Below, piece by piece: positions 1 to 6,775 of a stretch of DNA of 13,454 bases; position 1 is the stretch's first letter, and each line of letters opens with the position of its first letter. Both the position numbers and the translations under genes were made by a program. A model generated the notes under the pieces. It was not told the DNA's origin. It saw only the letters and a program-made list of their open reading frames with translations, and did not search any database. Origin of the DNA: CAYPEK01 sp964409645 (GTDB lineage: Bacteria > UBP15 > UBA6099); NCBI GenBank assembly GCA_964409645.1, contig CAYPEK010000112.1, forward strand, positions 1 through 13,454, read 5' to 3'.

Positions 1-52
1 GGAGTGTGTCACAATTCACTCAAGCCATCGCCCATTTATTTTTATTTTGGGG

Positions 53-80
53 TTGCTATTAGATACACTTAGAATATACT
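53..80 (+). promoter_or_regulatory. Putative sigma70-type promoter of the RHH gene
   Basis: TTGCTA (53-58) is separated by 16 bp from TATACT (75-80), a reasonable -35/-10 pair. Transcription would begin near 87 and give a short leader carrying the GGGAGG ribosome site at 101-106 before the ATG at 113. The stretch from 1 to 52 shows no gene. The assignment is by eye. Confidence 0.4.
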
Positions 81-91
81 TTGTGTATATT
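73..91. promoter_or_regulatory. Palindromic operator candidate over the -10 box
   Basis: AATATAC (73-79), a 5-nt spacer, and GTATATT (85-91) form a perfect 7-bp inverted repeat. It overlaps the predicted -10 hexamer and the start site of the downstream gene. That gene ends in a ribbon-helix-helix domain, a family that commonly represses its own promoter at inverted repeats, so autoregulation is a reasonable inference. Confidence 0.35.
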
Positions 92-112
92 TTGGATGCC
101 GGGAGGCCGAAT

Positions 113-613
113 ATGAAACTCGTACCGACTGATCGCGAGGACGGAAATCATTATCACGACGACGAAACGGGTTACAGCGTTTTCGAGTACACGAAAGGCG
201 AAAAGCCGAGGTTCTGCGCTTGGGAAGGACCGACGGCCGACTACAGCAAGGCGTCTCGCACTCCGTGGGCGGAGTCCATGGAGAAGGCGATAGAGTTTCT
301 GAAGTACAAGAATTTCACGTGCGAGAAGTGCGGCAAGGTGCGCACGCGTCACCACGGTAAGAAATGGAGCGACAACTGCAAGGACGGCGACACGCACGAT
401 TGGGCGCCTGTCGCGCCGAAGAAGAAGAGCGTGTCCGGCCGGAAGATAAATATATGGTTCGCGGACAGCCAGCTTGAGGAGGTCGAAAGCGTTGCGGAAG
501 AGACGGGCAACGACCGCGCGTCCACAATCCGCGAGCTGGTGAACCTCGGCCTGAAGTTCCGCCGCCAGCTCAACAAAATGGCGGGTGTGCCTGAAACACC
601 AGACACCGAATAG
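113..613 (+). CDS. Zinc-ribbon / ribbon-helix-helix putative DNA-binding protein
   Basis: A 166-aa protein that I do not recognise as a named family. The C-terminal 50 or so residues have the pattern of a ribbon-helix-helix (RHH) DNA-binding domain: a strand (KINIWF), a helix (ADSQLEEVESVAEETG), then a second helix (NDRASTIRELVNLGLKF). Before it lies a probable zinc site, CEKCG followed by a downstream Cys and a His (C-x2-C-x15-C-x5-H), and a basic PKKK linker. The acidic, His-rich N-terminus has no clear assignment. The start at 113 is chosen because GGGAGG at 101-106 is well spaced; an upstream in-frame TTG at 47 lies before the likely promoter and would add a leader with no domain features. 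The gene may be co-transcribed with the deacylase 61 nt downstream. The likely role is a repressor or antitoxin-like regulator, but no toxin gene is adjacent. Confidence 0.75.
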   Translation: MKLVPTDREDGNHYHDDETGYSVFEYTKGEKPRFCAWEGPTADYSKASRTPWAESMEKAIEFLKYKNFTCEKCGKVRTRHHGKKWSDNCKDGDTHDWAPVAPKKKSVSGRKINIWFADSQLEEVESVAEETGNDRASTIRELVNLGLKFRRQLNKMAGVPETPDTE

Positions 614-674
614 CAACTAAAAACAGGCAACGACGAGAGAAAAACAGATCGAACTTCCTGCTAAGGAGACCAAC

Positions 675-2414
675 ATGCCGGATTTCATCATCAAAAACGG
701 AACGGTGATAGACGGAACGGGGCGGCACCGGTTCAAGTCGGATGTCGTGATCGAGGGCGAGCGGATATCGACGATCGGGCGCGCGCCGGAAGCTGCGAAG
801 AACAACGGCTGCGTCGTGATCGACGCGGCGGGGAAAGTGGTGTGTCCGGGGATGATCGACCCGCACTCGCACGCCGACATGACGATCCACCGCGCGGATC
901 ATCCCAAAATTCTCGAACCGCTTATCCGGCAGGGGATCACAACATTCATCGGCGGCAACTGCGGGATGTCGCTCGCGCCGCTCGGTGGCGAGCACTACGA
1001 TGCCGCGAAGATGTATCTCGAAGGATTCACCGCGCGCGAGCTCGACACGGATGTTGACTGGCGGGACTCGGCGGGTTTCATGGACCGCATCGAGCGGAGC
1101 GGGGCGGTGATGAACTGCGCGCTGCTCGCGCCGCACGGCCTGCTGCGCATCGAGGCGATGGGAATGGCGAACCGGCACGCGACCACCGACGAGGTGCGCC
1201 GGATGAGCCGCTCGCTCGAAAAGTGCATGGACGCCGGCTGCGTCGGCATGTCAACCGGCCTCCAATACATGCCCGGCCTCCAGAGCAACACGAGCGAACT
1301 CGTTGAACTCGGCGGCGTGCTGAAAAAATACGACGGCATCTTCACCAGCCATCTGCGGTCGTACATGAAGGAACTGCCGCGCGCGGTGGACGAGATTCTC
1401 ACCGTCGCGCGCCGCAACGGCATCCGCGGCCAGATTTCGCATCTGTTCTGGGTGCCGGATTACGGCCCGCTGAATCCGGTTGTCCACGGGTTCGCGAGGA
1501 AGATGATCGACCTCTCGAAATATTACACCTTGCCACTGAAGCTGGACGGCGACGTCGAACGCGAGCTGTCGAAGCTCGCCCGCGCGCGCGGGCGCGGCGT
1601 AAACGTGAGCGCGGATGTGATACCGACGACAACGACGTTCACGCATCTGGTCGCCTACCTCCCGCCGTGGGTGCTGAACGGCACCAAAGACGAGGTGTAC
1701 GAGCGGGTTGCCGACCCAAAACTCCGCAGGAAAATCCGGTACGACATCGAGAACGGCAAAATGGTGTGGCCGCACTCCGGCAGGAACACGTGGTCGCTCA
1801 ACATCCTGAAACTGCTCGGCTGGGAATCCACGATCATAATGTCGGTGGTTACCGATAAAAACAAGCCGCTCGAAGGCAAGAGCCTCGCCGAAATCGGCCG
1901 TCTGCGCGGGATGCACCCGTTCGAGTCGATGTGCGATCTGCTGATCGAAGAGGAGGCGAGAATCCTCATTTTCTCCGCGCTTGGCGCGCCGGACGACGAG
2001 TTCACCGAACGCTCGATTTTCGCCGGTGTCAGCGACCCGGATACGCAGATCAGCACAGACACAATTCTGATGGGGATCGGGCTGCCGTCGCACCTGTTCT
2101 ACGGTGCGTTCCCGAGGCTGATGGGGCGCTACGTGCGCGAGAAGAAGCTGCTCTCGCTCGAAACCGCCGTGCGCAAAACTTCGGGGCTCCCGGCGGAGCA
2201 CTTCGGGCTCCGGCAGCGCGGGCTGCTGAAGGACGGCTACTTCGCGGACGTCGTCGTGTTCGACCCGAAAACGATTTCCGCGAATTGCGACTTCAAGAAC
2301 CCGGCCGGAAAGCCGTCCGGCATCGAGCACGTGTTTATCAACGGCCACCACGCCGTCAGCCACGGCGAGGTCAACGTCGATCCGCTGCCGGGCAGGCTCC
2401 TCCGGCGAAGCTGA
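675..2414 (+). CDS. N-acyl-D-amino-acid deacylase (D-aminoacylase family amidohydrolase)
   Basis: A 579-aa cytoplasmic metal-dependent amidohydrolase that probably hydrolyses N-acyl-D-amino acids to the free D-amino acid plus a carboxylate. It starts with the small beta-sandwich half typical of the superfamily (IIKNGTVIDGTG), followed by the metal motif HSHAD (H64, H66). GGNCG carries C96, the metal-bridging cysteine that marks D-aminoacylases in place of the usual carboxylated lysine. H226 (TSHLRS) and H256 (QISHLF) fit the next metal ligands. D462 in the STDT segment is the candidate catalytic Asp, although the usual form is nearer GSD. The C-terminal GLLKDGYFADVVVFDP closes the composite domain. 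It is longer than the roughly 480-530 residues usual for the family; the extra length is in the middle. AAGGAG at 663-668 fixes the ATG. Substrate specificity (neutral, Asp or Glu type) cannot be read here. Confidence 0.9.
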   Translation: MPDFIIKNGTVIDGTGRHRFKSDVVIEGERISTIGRAPEAAKNNGCVVIDAAGKVVCPGMIDPHSHADMTIHRADHPKILEPLIRQGITTFIGGNCGMSLAPLGGEHYDAAKMYLEGFTARELDTDVDWRDSAGFMDRIERSGAVMNCALLAPHGLLRIEAMGMANRHATTDEVRRMSRSLEKCMDAGCVGMSTGLQYMPGLQSNTSELVELGGVLKKYDGIFTSHLRSYMKELPRAVDEILTVARRNGIRGQISHLFWVPDYGPLNPVVHGFARKMIDLSKYYTLPLKLDGDVERELSKLARARGRGVNVSADVIPTTTTFTHLVAYLPPWVLNGTKDEVYERVADPKLRRKIRYDIENGKMVWPHSGRNTWSLNILKLLGWESTIIMSVVTDKNKPLEGKSLAEIGRLRGMHPFESMCDLLIEEEARILIFSALGAPDDEFTERSIFAGVSDPDTQISTDTILMGIGLPSHLFYGAFPRLMGRYVREKKLLSLETAVRKTSGLPAEHFGLRQRGLLKDGYFADVVVFDPKTISANCDFKNPAGKPSGIEHVFINGHHAVSHGEVNVDPLPGRLLRRS

Positions 2415-2458
2415 CAGGCACGCCTCGCAGATATATCATGAAACAATTTTTTCGCTTT

Positions 2459-2472
2459 GGCCGTGCACGGCC
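2459..2472. repeat. 14-bp perfect palindrome GGCCGTGCACGGCC
   Basis: This self-complementary 14-mer lies 45 nt after the deacylase stop, in the 260-bp gap before the phospholipase D-like gene. No T-tract follows it, so it is a poor intrinsic terminator. It directly abuts TTGACT (2473-2478), which could be a -35 with a weak TTCAAT -10 at 2496-2501, so it may instead be an operator. The rest of the gap holds nothing else I recognise. Confidence 0.45.
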
Positions 2473-2674
2473 TTGACTATATGCGGCATTAATGATTCAA
2501 TTAGGGAAGATTATTTATCTGACGAAACGCACCAACCTGCGCGGCGAGAGCGAAATTGTGCCATTCGTTCGCGCGCACAAAGAAAGGAGATGTCGGCCGG
2601 ATGCGGCCGCCGGCCGTGCGGGCGTGGTGTCGCTTTTCGGCATCCGCATAAATGTCGATAAAAGGGGGAAAATC

Positions 2675-4318
2675 ATGAGAGTCCGAAGCGAAAAAAACGG
2701 GTTGTCCGTGCACGCGATTTCCGGAAGTTACGTCATAATTCTCGGTTTTGACATCGTCCGGCAGGCGACGGGCGACAATCTTCATCTGCATCAGCTTTTA
2801 GGATTTGCAATATACCGTATCGACCATACGGAGAACGAAGAATACTGGCTTAACGGATTTAAAACCTTCAAGGGAAAAGATGCCGAGCCCGGCAAATGGG
2901 TCAGCACGCGCGAAAATCCGATACAGGCGTTTATGTGGGGCGATTACACGGCCAAACCGAAACATGAATATACGTATCGCGTAGTCCCGATTTACGGAAC
3001 GCCGGACGAGCTCAGGGAAGGCGAATCCGTTGAGGTGAGAATATCCACGGAGGATGAGGATCAGGGGACTCACGCGGTGTTTTTCAATCGCGGCGCATGT
3101 GCGAGTCAGGCGTACGCTCTGAAGTTCAAGAATGAATCGCCGGAGGACGTGCCGGACCGCAAGGCGTATATATGGCTGTCGCGGGGATTGGAAGAGGCGA
3201 TTTTGAGCTTCATCGGGCAGGCGAAGGGCAGGAAGTTCGGATTGCATGCGTCGGTTTATGAGTTCAATTATGCTCCCGTTCTCGATGCCTTCAAAAAAGC
3301 CGCCGACAGCGGAGCCGACGTGAAGATTGTTTATGACGCGAGGGATAAGGAGGTCGCGAAGGAAAATGATGAGGCGATTAAACTTGCCGGAATCAGGAAC
3401 CTCATGATTAAAAGGACGACGAATCCCTCTTTTATTTCCCACAATAAATTCATAATTCTTTTGGAAAACGGGAAGCCGCGTGAGGTGTGGACCGGCTCCA
3501 CCAACTTCACCGAAGGCGGAATTTTCGGGCAGTCCAACGTGGGGCACATTGTGCGCGACCCCGAGACGGCACAGAAATACGATGATTACTGGAATCAACT
3601 GAAGGAAGACCCGGCGGCGTCTGCGTTAAGGAAGTGGACGGACGCGGAAACGCCGGTTCCGAAAGACGGCGCGGCGGAAGCCTCGATCACGCCGATTTTC
3701 AGCCCCCGCCCATCTCTGGAAGCGCTCGAATGGTACGCGGATTGCCTCGCGAAGTCGGAGAAGGTCGCCTGTTTCACAGCCGCTTTCGGCATCAACAAGC
3801 TGTTCACCGACGTTCTGGACGACGATAGTCTTGCGCTGCATTACGTCCTATCTGATAAGGACGACGATAGTGTGGAGATGATCCGGACGAAGAAAAACAA
3901 CCTCATTTCAGTCGGCGGCAAGATGGAAACGGACAAGTTTCATCGCTGGCTCAAAGAGAGACTCACAGGTATGAATAAGTGGGTAAAGTACATTCATACC
4001 AAATATATGTTGAACGATCCGCTTGGCGACGATCCGCGTGTGATTTCCGGGTCCGCCAATTTCAGCGACGCTTCAACGACCGAAAACGATGAAAACATGC
4101 TCGTGATCGGCGGCGATAAAACTGTGGCCGATATGTACGTCGGGGAATTCATGCGACTGTTCCATCATTACTATTTCCGCGATGTCGTGAACCGGCAGTC
4201 GGGCGAAAAAGGCGAGCCGGAACGCGATAGCGCGTATCTCAAATCGGATGATTCGTGGACAAAACCCTACTTCGAGCTTGGAAATCCCAAGCGTCTCGAA
4301 CGGGAATATTTCGGATAA
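2675..4318 (+). CDS. Phospholipase D-like protein with two HKD motifs
   Basis: A 547-aa phosphodiesterase of the phospholipase D superfamily. Residues 1-125 look like a beta-sandwich (FN3-like: FAIYRID, YTYRVVPIYG). A conserved-looking FNRGACASQAY segment precedes the catalytic halves. Motif 1 is H256-N-K258 with GSTNFTEGG downstream; it has Glu (E264) in the acidic position after a slightly longer spacing. Motif 2 is H441-T-K443-x4-D448 with SGSANFSDAS and NDENM, matching the family closely. Both halves are present, so the enzyme is probably an active monomeric PLD; the substrate may be a phospholipid or nucleic acid. The start at 2675 has AAGGGGGAA at 2661-2669. An in-frame ATG at 2492 would add 61 residues of basic, low-complexity sequence lacking any domain, and has no ribosome site. 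No signal peptide is seen with either start. A hairpin follows the stop, and a phosphoesterase gene is next. Confidence 0.85.
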   Translation: MRVRSEKNGLSVHAISGSYVIILGFDIVRQATGDNLHLHQLLGFAIYRIDHTENEEYWLNGFKTFKGKDAEPGKWVSTRENPIQAFMWGDYTAKPKHEYTYRVVPIYGTPDELREGESVEVRISTEDEDQGTHAVFFNRGACASQAYALKFKNESPEDVPDRKAYIWLSRGLEEAILSFIGQAKGRKFGLHASVYEFNYAPVLDAFKKAADSGADVKIVYDARDKEVAKENDEAIKLAGIRNLMIKRTTNPSFISHNKFIILLENGKPREVWTGSTNFTEGGIFGQSNVGHIVRDPETAQKYDDYWNQLKEDPAASALRKWTDAETPVPKDGAAEASITPIFSPRPSLEALEWYADCLAKSEKVACFTAAFGINKLFTDVLDDDSLALHYVLSDKDDDSVEMIRTKKNNLISVGGKMETDKFHRWLKERLTGMNKWVKYIHTKYMLNDPLGDDPRVISGSANFSDASTTENDENMLVIGGDKTVADMYVGEFMRLFHHYYFRDVVNRQSGEKGEPERDSAYLKSDDSWTKPYFELGNPKRLEREYFG

Positions 4319-4335
4319 GAGCCGTTACTTATTTT

Positions 4336-4355
4336 AACCCGAATCCGTTCGGGTT
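4336..4355 (+). terminator. Probable intrinsic terminator after the PLD gene
   Basis: AACCCGAA (4336-4343), loop TCCG, TTCGGGTT (4348-4355): a perfect 8-bp stem 18 nt after the PLD stop. Only three T residues run through the 3' edge, so termination strength is uncertain. Its place between the PLD stop and the next promoter supports the call. Confidence 0.5.
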
Positions 4356-4360
4356 TACAT

Positions 4361-4372
4361 GCTGAATTCAGC
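4361..4372. repeat. 12-bp perfect palindrome GCTGAATTCAGC
   Basis: A self-complementary 12-mer placed between the terminator hairpin and the inverted repeat at 4376-4398, upstream of the phosphoesterase promoter. It could be a regulator half-site cluster or chance; nothing in the sequence distinguishes these. Confidence 0.35.
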
Positions 4373-4375
4373 GAA

Positions 4376-4398
4376 AACGCATGCAATGCGTATGCGTT
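4376..4398. promoter_or_regulatory. Operator candidate overlapping the -35 region of the phosphoesterase gene
   Basis: AACGCAT (4376-4382) and ATGCGTT (4392-4398) form a perfect 7-bp inverted repeat around a 9-nt centre that itself repeats ATGC/ATGCG. The right arm overlaps the expected -35 position (about 4391-4396) for the TATAAT at 4414-4419, and no good -35 hexamer is visible. This is the layout expected for a bound activator or repressor. Confidence 0.35.
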
Positions 4399-4413
4399 CG
4401 CGGCTGCGTGGTG

Positions 4414-4419
4414 TATAAT
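4414..4419 (+). promoter_or_regulatory. Consensus -10 box; predicts leaderless phosphoesterase mRNA
   Basis: A perfect TATAAT, preceded by TG, ends 8 nt before the ATG at 4428. The expected start point is about 4426, so the transcript would begin at or within a couple of bases of the start codon. No Shine-Dalgarno exists between the box and the ATG. Confidence 0.6.
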
Positions 4420-4427
4420 TCACGCTC

Positions 4428-5579
4428 ATGAAAATAAGTCACGTTGAGATCGTCACGGTTTCCGAAGCGGGCGCGAGAATAAACTTCCGCGCGGGCGGCG
4501 GCGCGAGCTTCGAGGCGTCGTGTTCGCCTGCGGGCGGAGGCGAGCCGGTCGCGGGGCGTGTGGAGAGCGTCTCCGGCGGATTCTACCTCGTGGAGTTCGC
4601 GGGTCTCGCAAGCGGCGCCGATTACAAGTTTCGTATTAAAAGCGGCGCGGGTGCTGTCCACGAAGGCGCGTTCACCACACTGAGGAAACCGAAGGGTGAT
4701 TTCAGGTTCCGATTCGCAACCGTCAACGACATCCACATCGGCGAAAAGATTTACGGGCTCATTTTCATCCCGGGGATGAAATGGCCGCCGCTCACGCCGG
4801 GGCTGCAGCTCGACATCGACGGCGCGCCGTTCTGGCAGTTCACGAACGAGGCGGCGATTCGCGAACTCAACAAGCTCGATCTCGATTTCGTCATCGTCAA
4901 GGGCGACCTTGTCACCGACCACAACGAGGCCAACATCCGCAAGGCGAAGGAAATGCTCGATACGCTCCGGCATCCGTACCACATCCTGCGCGGCAACCAC
5001 GACCGCGCGGGCAGGCTGCCCGAAGATTACTTCATGAAGACATTCGCGCTCGAAGAGCGCTGGAGCTCGTTCGAACACGGCGGATGCGGATTCCTGCTCC
5101 TCGAAGATATACACCCCGACACGGGCAACACGTGTTTCTCCGAACGGCAACTCGAATGGTTCGCCGCCGAGATGAAACGGCTCGCGCACTTGCCCGTGTT
5201 CGTGTTCATGCATAACCCTCCGCTGCGCAAGATCGAGCGCGCCAACCCGCATCGGATCGAGGAGTTTCTGGAGATCGTTGACTCGCACCCGAAAGTGGCG
5301 GGCGTCTTTTACGGCCACACGCACGGCAACAAGCGCATCATGCGGCGGAGCGGCGCGAACATGGTGCCGTTCGTCGAGACTGCGGCGACGATGGACTATC
5401 CCGGCGGCTTCAACATCTACGACGTTTACGGCGGCGGCTACATCCAGACATGCGTCCGCCCGCACGACGCGCGCATGTGGCGCTGGTACAAAATGTGCAG
5501 CGAGAAAGCCTACTTCGGCCTCGCCGCCTCCGGCCTCTTCGGTAAAATCGACGACCGAAACTTCACTTGGGAATACTAA
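4428..5579 (+). CDS. Calcineurin-like metallophosphoesterase with FN3-like N-terminus
   Basis: A 383-aa binuclear-metal phosphoesterase. Residues 1-85 resemble a fibronectin-III/purple-acid-phosphatase-type beta-sandwich (FAGLASGADYKFRIKS, ending AFTTL). The catalytic domain has all the family blocks in order: D101-x-H103 (VNDIHIG), G159-D160 (KGDLVTDH), G189-N190-H191-D192 (RGNHDR), H262 (FMHNPP), and G296-H297-T-H299 (YGHTHG). It therefore should hydrolyse phosphomonoesters or phosphodiesters, but the substrate is not evident. There is no signal peptide, although FN3-fused relatives are often exported. The start is set by the leaderless promoter at 4414-4419. It sits directly after the PLD gene but behind a hairpin and its own promoter, so it is probably a separate unit. 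Confidence 0.88.
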   Translation: MKISHVEIVTVSEAGARINFRAGGGASFEASCSPAGGGEPVAGRVESVSGGFYLVEFAGLASGADYKFRIKSGAGAVHEGAFTTLRKPKGDFRFRFATVNDIHIGEKIYGLIFIPGMKWPPLTPGLQLDIDGAPFWQFTNEAAIRELNKLDLDFVIVKGDLVTDHNEANIRKAKEMLDTLRHPYHILRGNHDRAGRLPEDYFMKTFALEERWSSFEHGGCGFLLLEDIHPDTGNTCFSERQLEWFAAEMKRLAHLPVFVFMHNPPLRKIERANPHRIEEFLEIVDSHPKVAGVFYGHTHGNKRIMRRSGANMVPFVETAATMDYPGGFNIYDVYGGGYIQTCVRPHDARMWRWYKMCSEKAYFGLAASGLFGKIDDRNFTWEY

Positions 5580-5602
5580 CGCTGACGCCGCTGAATAAGC
5601 CA

Positions 5603-5628
5603 TCACCACAAAGACACCAAAGAAAACA
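5603..5628 (+). repeat. Left copy of the CACCACAAAGACAC inverted repeat
   Basis: This 26-bp stretch begins TCACCACAAAGACAC and ends CAAAGAAAACA. It recurs in inverted orientation at 6695-6727, where 7 extra bases separate the two blocks. I recall sequences of this CACCACAAAGACAC type as recurrent intergenic repeats in many bacterial genomes; that is memory, not a search. The 5580-5689 gap otherwise holds nothing recognisable. Confidence 0.6.
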
Positions 5629-5689
5629 TCAACGCGCTCTGACGATCGCGAGAAAAACTCATTTCATGGCCATATCCCGCCGCCCGTGA

Positions 5690-5718
5690 TTGACCCGGCG
5701 CCTCATCCCGGTTAGACT
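5690..5718 (+). promoter_or_regulatory. sigma70-type promoter of START-like gene A, near-leaderless
   Basis: TTGACC (5690-5695), exactly 17 bp, then TAGACT (5713-5718). The -10 ends 9 nt before the ATG at 5728, giving a start point near 5725 and a leader of about three bases. This is the best -35/-10 pair in the window. There is no Shine-Dalgarno before the ATG. Confidence 0.6.
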
Positions 5719-5727
5719 TTTTCCGCA

Positions 5728-6252
5728 ATGCAGACAGTAGCAAACAGCCTGAAACTGGATTATCCGCTCGACCTCGTGCTGCAGGTCACGCATTTCGATC
5801 TCATGCAGAACATGTCGAGCTACACGAAAATGCTCGGCTTGGAAGAGATCAAACTCATCCGGTTCGACGAGCACGAGGACGGCAGCCACGATGTGGAGTT
5901 CACCGTCCGCTCAAAGGACCGGCTGCCCGCGTTCGCGCGCAGCGTCATCAAGCCGGAAATGCTCGCGTGGCGGCAGATCGGCAACTGGAACCCCGAGACG
6001 CTCACCCTCACCCTGAAAGTGGTTCCGCATTTCTTCCGGAACGTCGTCGATATCAGGGCGTGGAAGCGCTATACGCAGGATTCGGGCGTCGTTACGATGG
6101 AAATTACGGCGCGGATCAGCATCGGGATGCCGGGCATCGGCGGCCTGCTGGAGAAAGTCGTCGCCGGCGAACTCAACAAAGAACAGCGAAAACTCCTGAG
6201 CAAAATCGAAATCGAAGTCAAAAACCGCGCGAAAGACAATAAGCAACAATAG
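5728..6252 (+). CDS. START/SRPBCC-like protein, copy A (DUF2505-like)
   Basis: A 174-aa soluble protein with no signal peptide. The order of elements resembles SRPBCC/START-type ligand-binding folds of the DUF2505 sort: an N-terminal strand and helix (LDLVLQVTHFDLMQN), KLIRF, then DGSHDVEFTV, KPEMLAWR (75-82), PHFFRNV (100-106), and a late strand plus helix (ISIGMPGIGGLLEK). Such folds bind lipids or other hydrophobic ligands, but no ligand or partner can be named. It is a paralog of the protein at 10641-11144: 24 of 66 residues match in an ungapped stretch (positions 41-106, hand count). The gene stands alone with its own promoter, and the repeat island follows it. Confidence 0.6.
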   Translation: MQTVANSLKLDYPLDLVLQVTHFDLMQNMSSYTKMLGLEEIKLIRFDEHEDGSHDVEFTVRSKDRLPAFARSVIKPEMLAWRQIGNWNPETLTLTLKVVPHFFRNVVDIRAWKRYTQDSGVVTMEITARISIGMPGIGGLLEKVVAGELNKEQRKLLSKIEIEVKNRAKDNKQQ

Positions 6253-6320
6253 CCCACATAAATTGGGATCGCCGTTTGTCAGGCCGTTGGCTGGTTGTGC
6301 CCTGCCGTGTTGGGCCTTTT

Positions 6321-6350
6321 ATGTAGGGCGGGGTCGCCGTACCCCGCCGA
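6321..6350 (+). repeat. 30-bp palindromic repeat, copy 1
   Basis: It begins ATGTAGGGCGGGGT. GGCGGGGT (6327-6334) and ACCCCGCC (6341-6348) make a perfect 8-bp stem around the 6-nt loop CGCCGT. The full 30 bp recurs exactly in inverted orientation at 6543-6572, and a diverged copy is at 10467-10508. It behaves like a REP-type intergenic element. Because it lies in a convergent gap it could also act as a bidirectional transcript-end hairpin. Confidence 0.8.
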
Positions 6351-6542
6351 CGTAACGCATTGATCTTAATCACATTTAATCCAAACATTTCGCCTTGTAA
6401 TTCTTTTATATTCAAACAAATTTATCTCTCCCTTATAAGGCCAATCTCCCGCTCACACACAAAGCCCTACCCTAACAGAATTATCTGGCAAATATTTCCA
6501 CTTGAGGCGTTTTCTCCGAGGCAGTTCCATATAGCGATACGC

Positions 6543-6572
6543 TCGGCGGGGTACGGCGACCCCGCCCTACAT
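6543..6572 (-). repeat. 30-bp palindromic repeat, copy 2 (exact, inverted)
   Basis: This is an exact reverse complement of 6321-6350 across all 30 bases, 192 nt further on. Each copy is a hairpin by itself, and the two together can form a 30-bp stem. Perfect identity between the copies points to recent duplication, gene conversion or selection. Confidence 0.8.
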
Positions 6573-6621
6573 AAAAACAACTGGCGGCAGCGCAGGTATT
6601 TGTGTTTTTCCTTCAATGTTG

Positions 6622-6649
6622 GGAATTCCTTATTGGATATTCGATATTC
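6622..6649. repeat. GGAATTCC plus tandem GATATTC repeat unit
   Basis: GGAATTCC (6622-6629) is followed by two adjacent GATATTC heptamers (6636-6649). I recall similar TTGGATATTCGATATTC sequences as dispersed intergenic repeats in unrelated bacteria. Only one copy is in this window, so the repeat call rests on memory and internal structure. Confidence 0.35.
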
Positions 6650-6694
6650 ATCTTTTGCATTAATGCCTTATACGCGATCGTCAGCGCGCGATAA

Positions 6695-6727
6695 TGTTTT
6701 CTTTGAGCCTTAGTGTCTTTGTGGTGA
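6695..6727 (-). repeat. Right copy of the CACCACAAAGACAC inverted repeat
   Basis: In reverse complement this reads TCACCACAAAGACAC, then TAAGGCT, then CAAAGAAAACA. It matches 5603-5628 at every base except the 7-bp TAAGGCT block, which the left copy lacks. The pair encloses START-like gene A, its promoter and the 30-bp repeat pair. Confidence 0.6.
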
Positions 6728-6775
6728 AAGATTGGATGAAATGTTACAGATATCAATGATAGCAGGCGACAACGC

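Larger units (their letters stand above)
6253..6775. other. Non-coding convergent gap holding a repeat island
   Basis: About 520 bp between the convergent START-like gene A and the DUF2804 gene. It is AT-richer than the genes around it and contains at least four repeat units (6321-6350, 6543-6572, 6622-6649, 6695-6727). I see no RNA gene and no believable coding frame; the open frame at 6360-6713 reads through the repeats and has no protein-like composition. No strong terminator with a T-tract is visible, though GGCC/GGCCTTTT segments near 6282-6320 could pair weakly. Confidence 0.6.

Noticed and set aside
47..112. TTG start upstream of the RHH gene
   Set aside because: It precedes the predicted promoter and the palindrome, while GGGAGG at 101-106 is well spaced for the ATG at 113.
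113..613. Toxin-antitoxin system built on the RHH protein
   Set aside because: No small toxin-like gene is adjacent; the next gene is a 579-aa D-aminoacylase.
1251..2363. Long - strand open frame of 370 codons
   Set aside because: Antisense to the D-aminoacylase, with the composition of a GC-rich shadow and no motif.
2459..2472. GGCCGTGCACGGCC as an intrinsic terminator
   Set aside because: No loop and no T-tract follow; it is better described as a palindrome of unknown role.
2492..2674. Upstream in-frame extension of the PLD gene (61 residues)
   Set aside because: No ribosome site before the ATG at 2492, basic low-complexity sequence, and a good ribosome site before the ATG at 2675. A leaderless start at 2492 from a TTGACT/TTCAAT promoter is not possible, because that -10 lies downstream of the ATG.
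6360..6713. A 117-codon + strand frame in the repeat island
   Set aside because: It spans the inverted 30-bp repeat and the GATATTC repeat, has no ribosome site, and its translation has no domain-like pattern.
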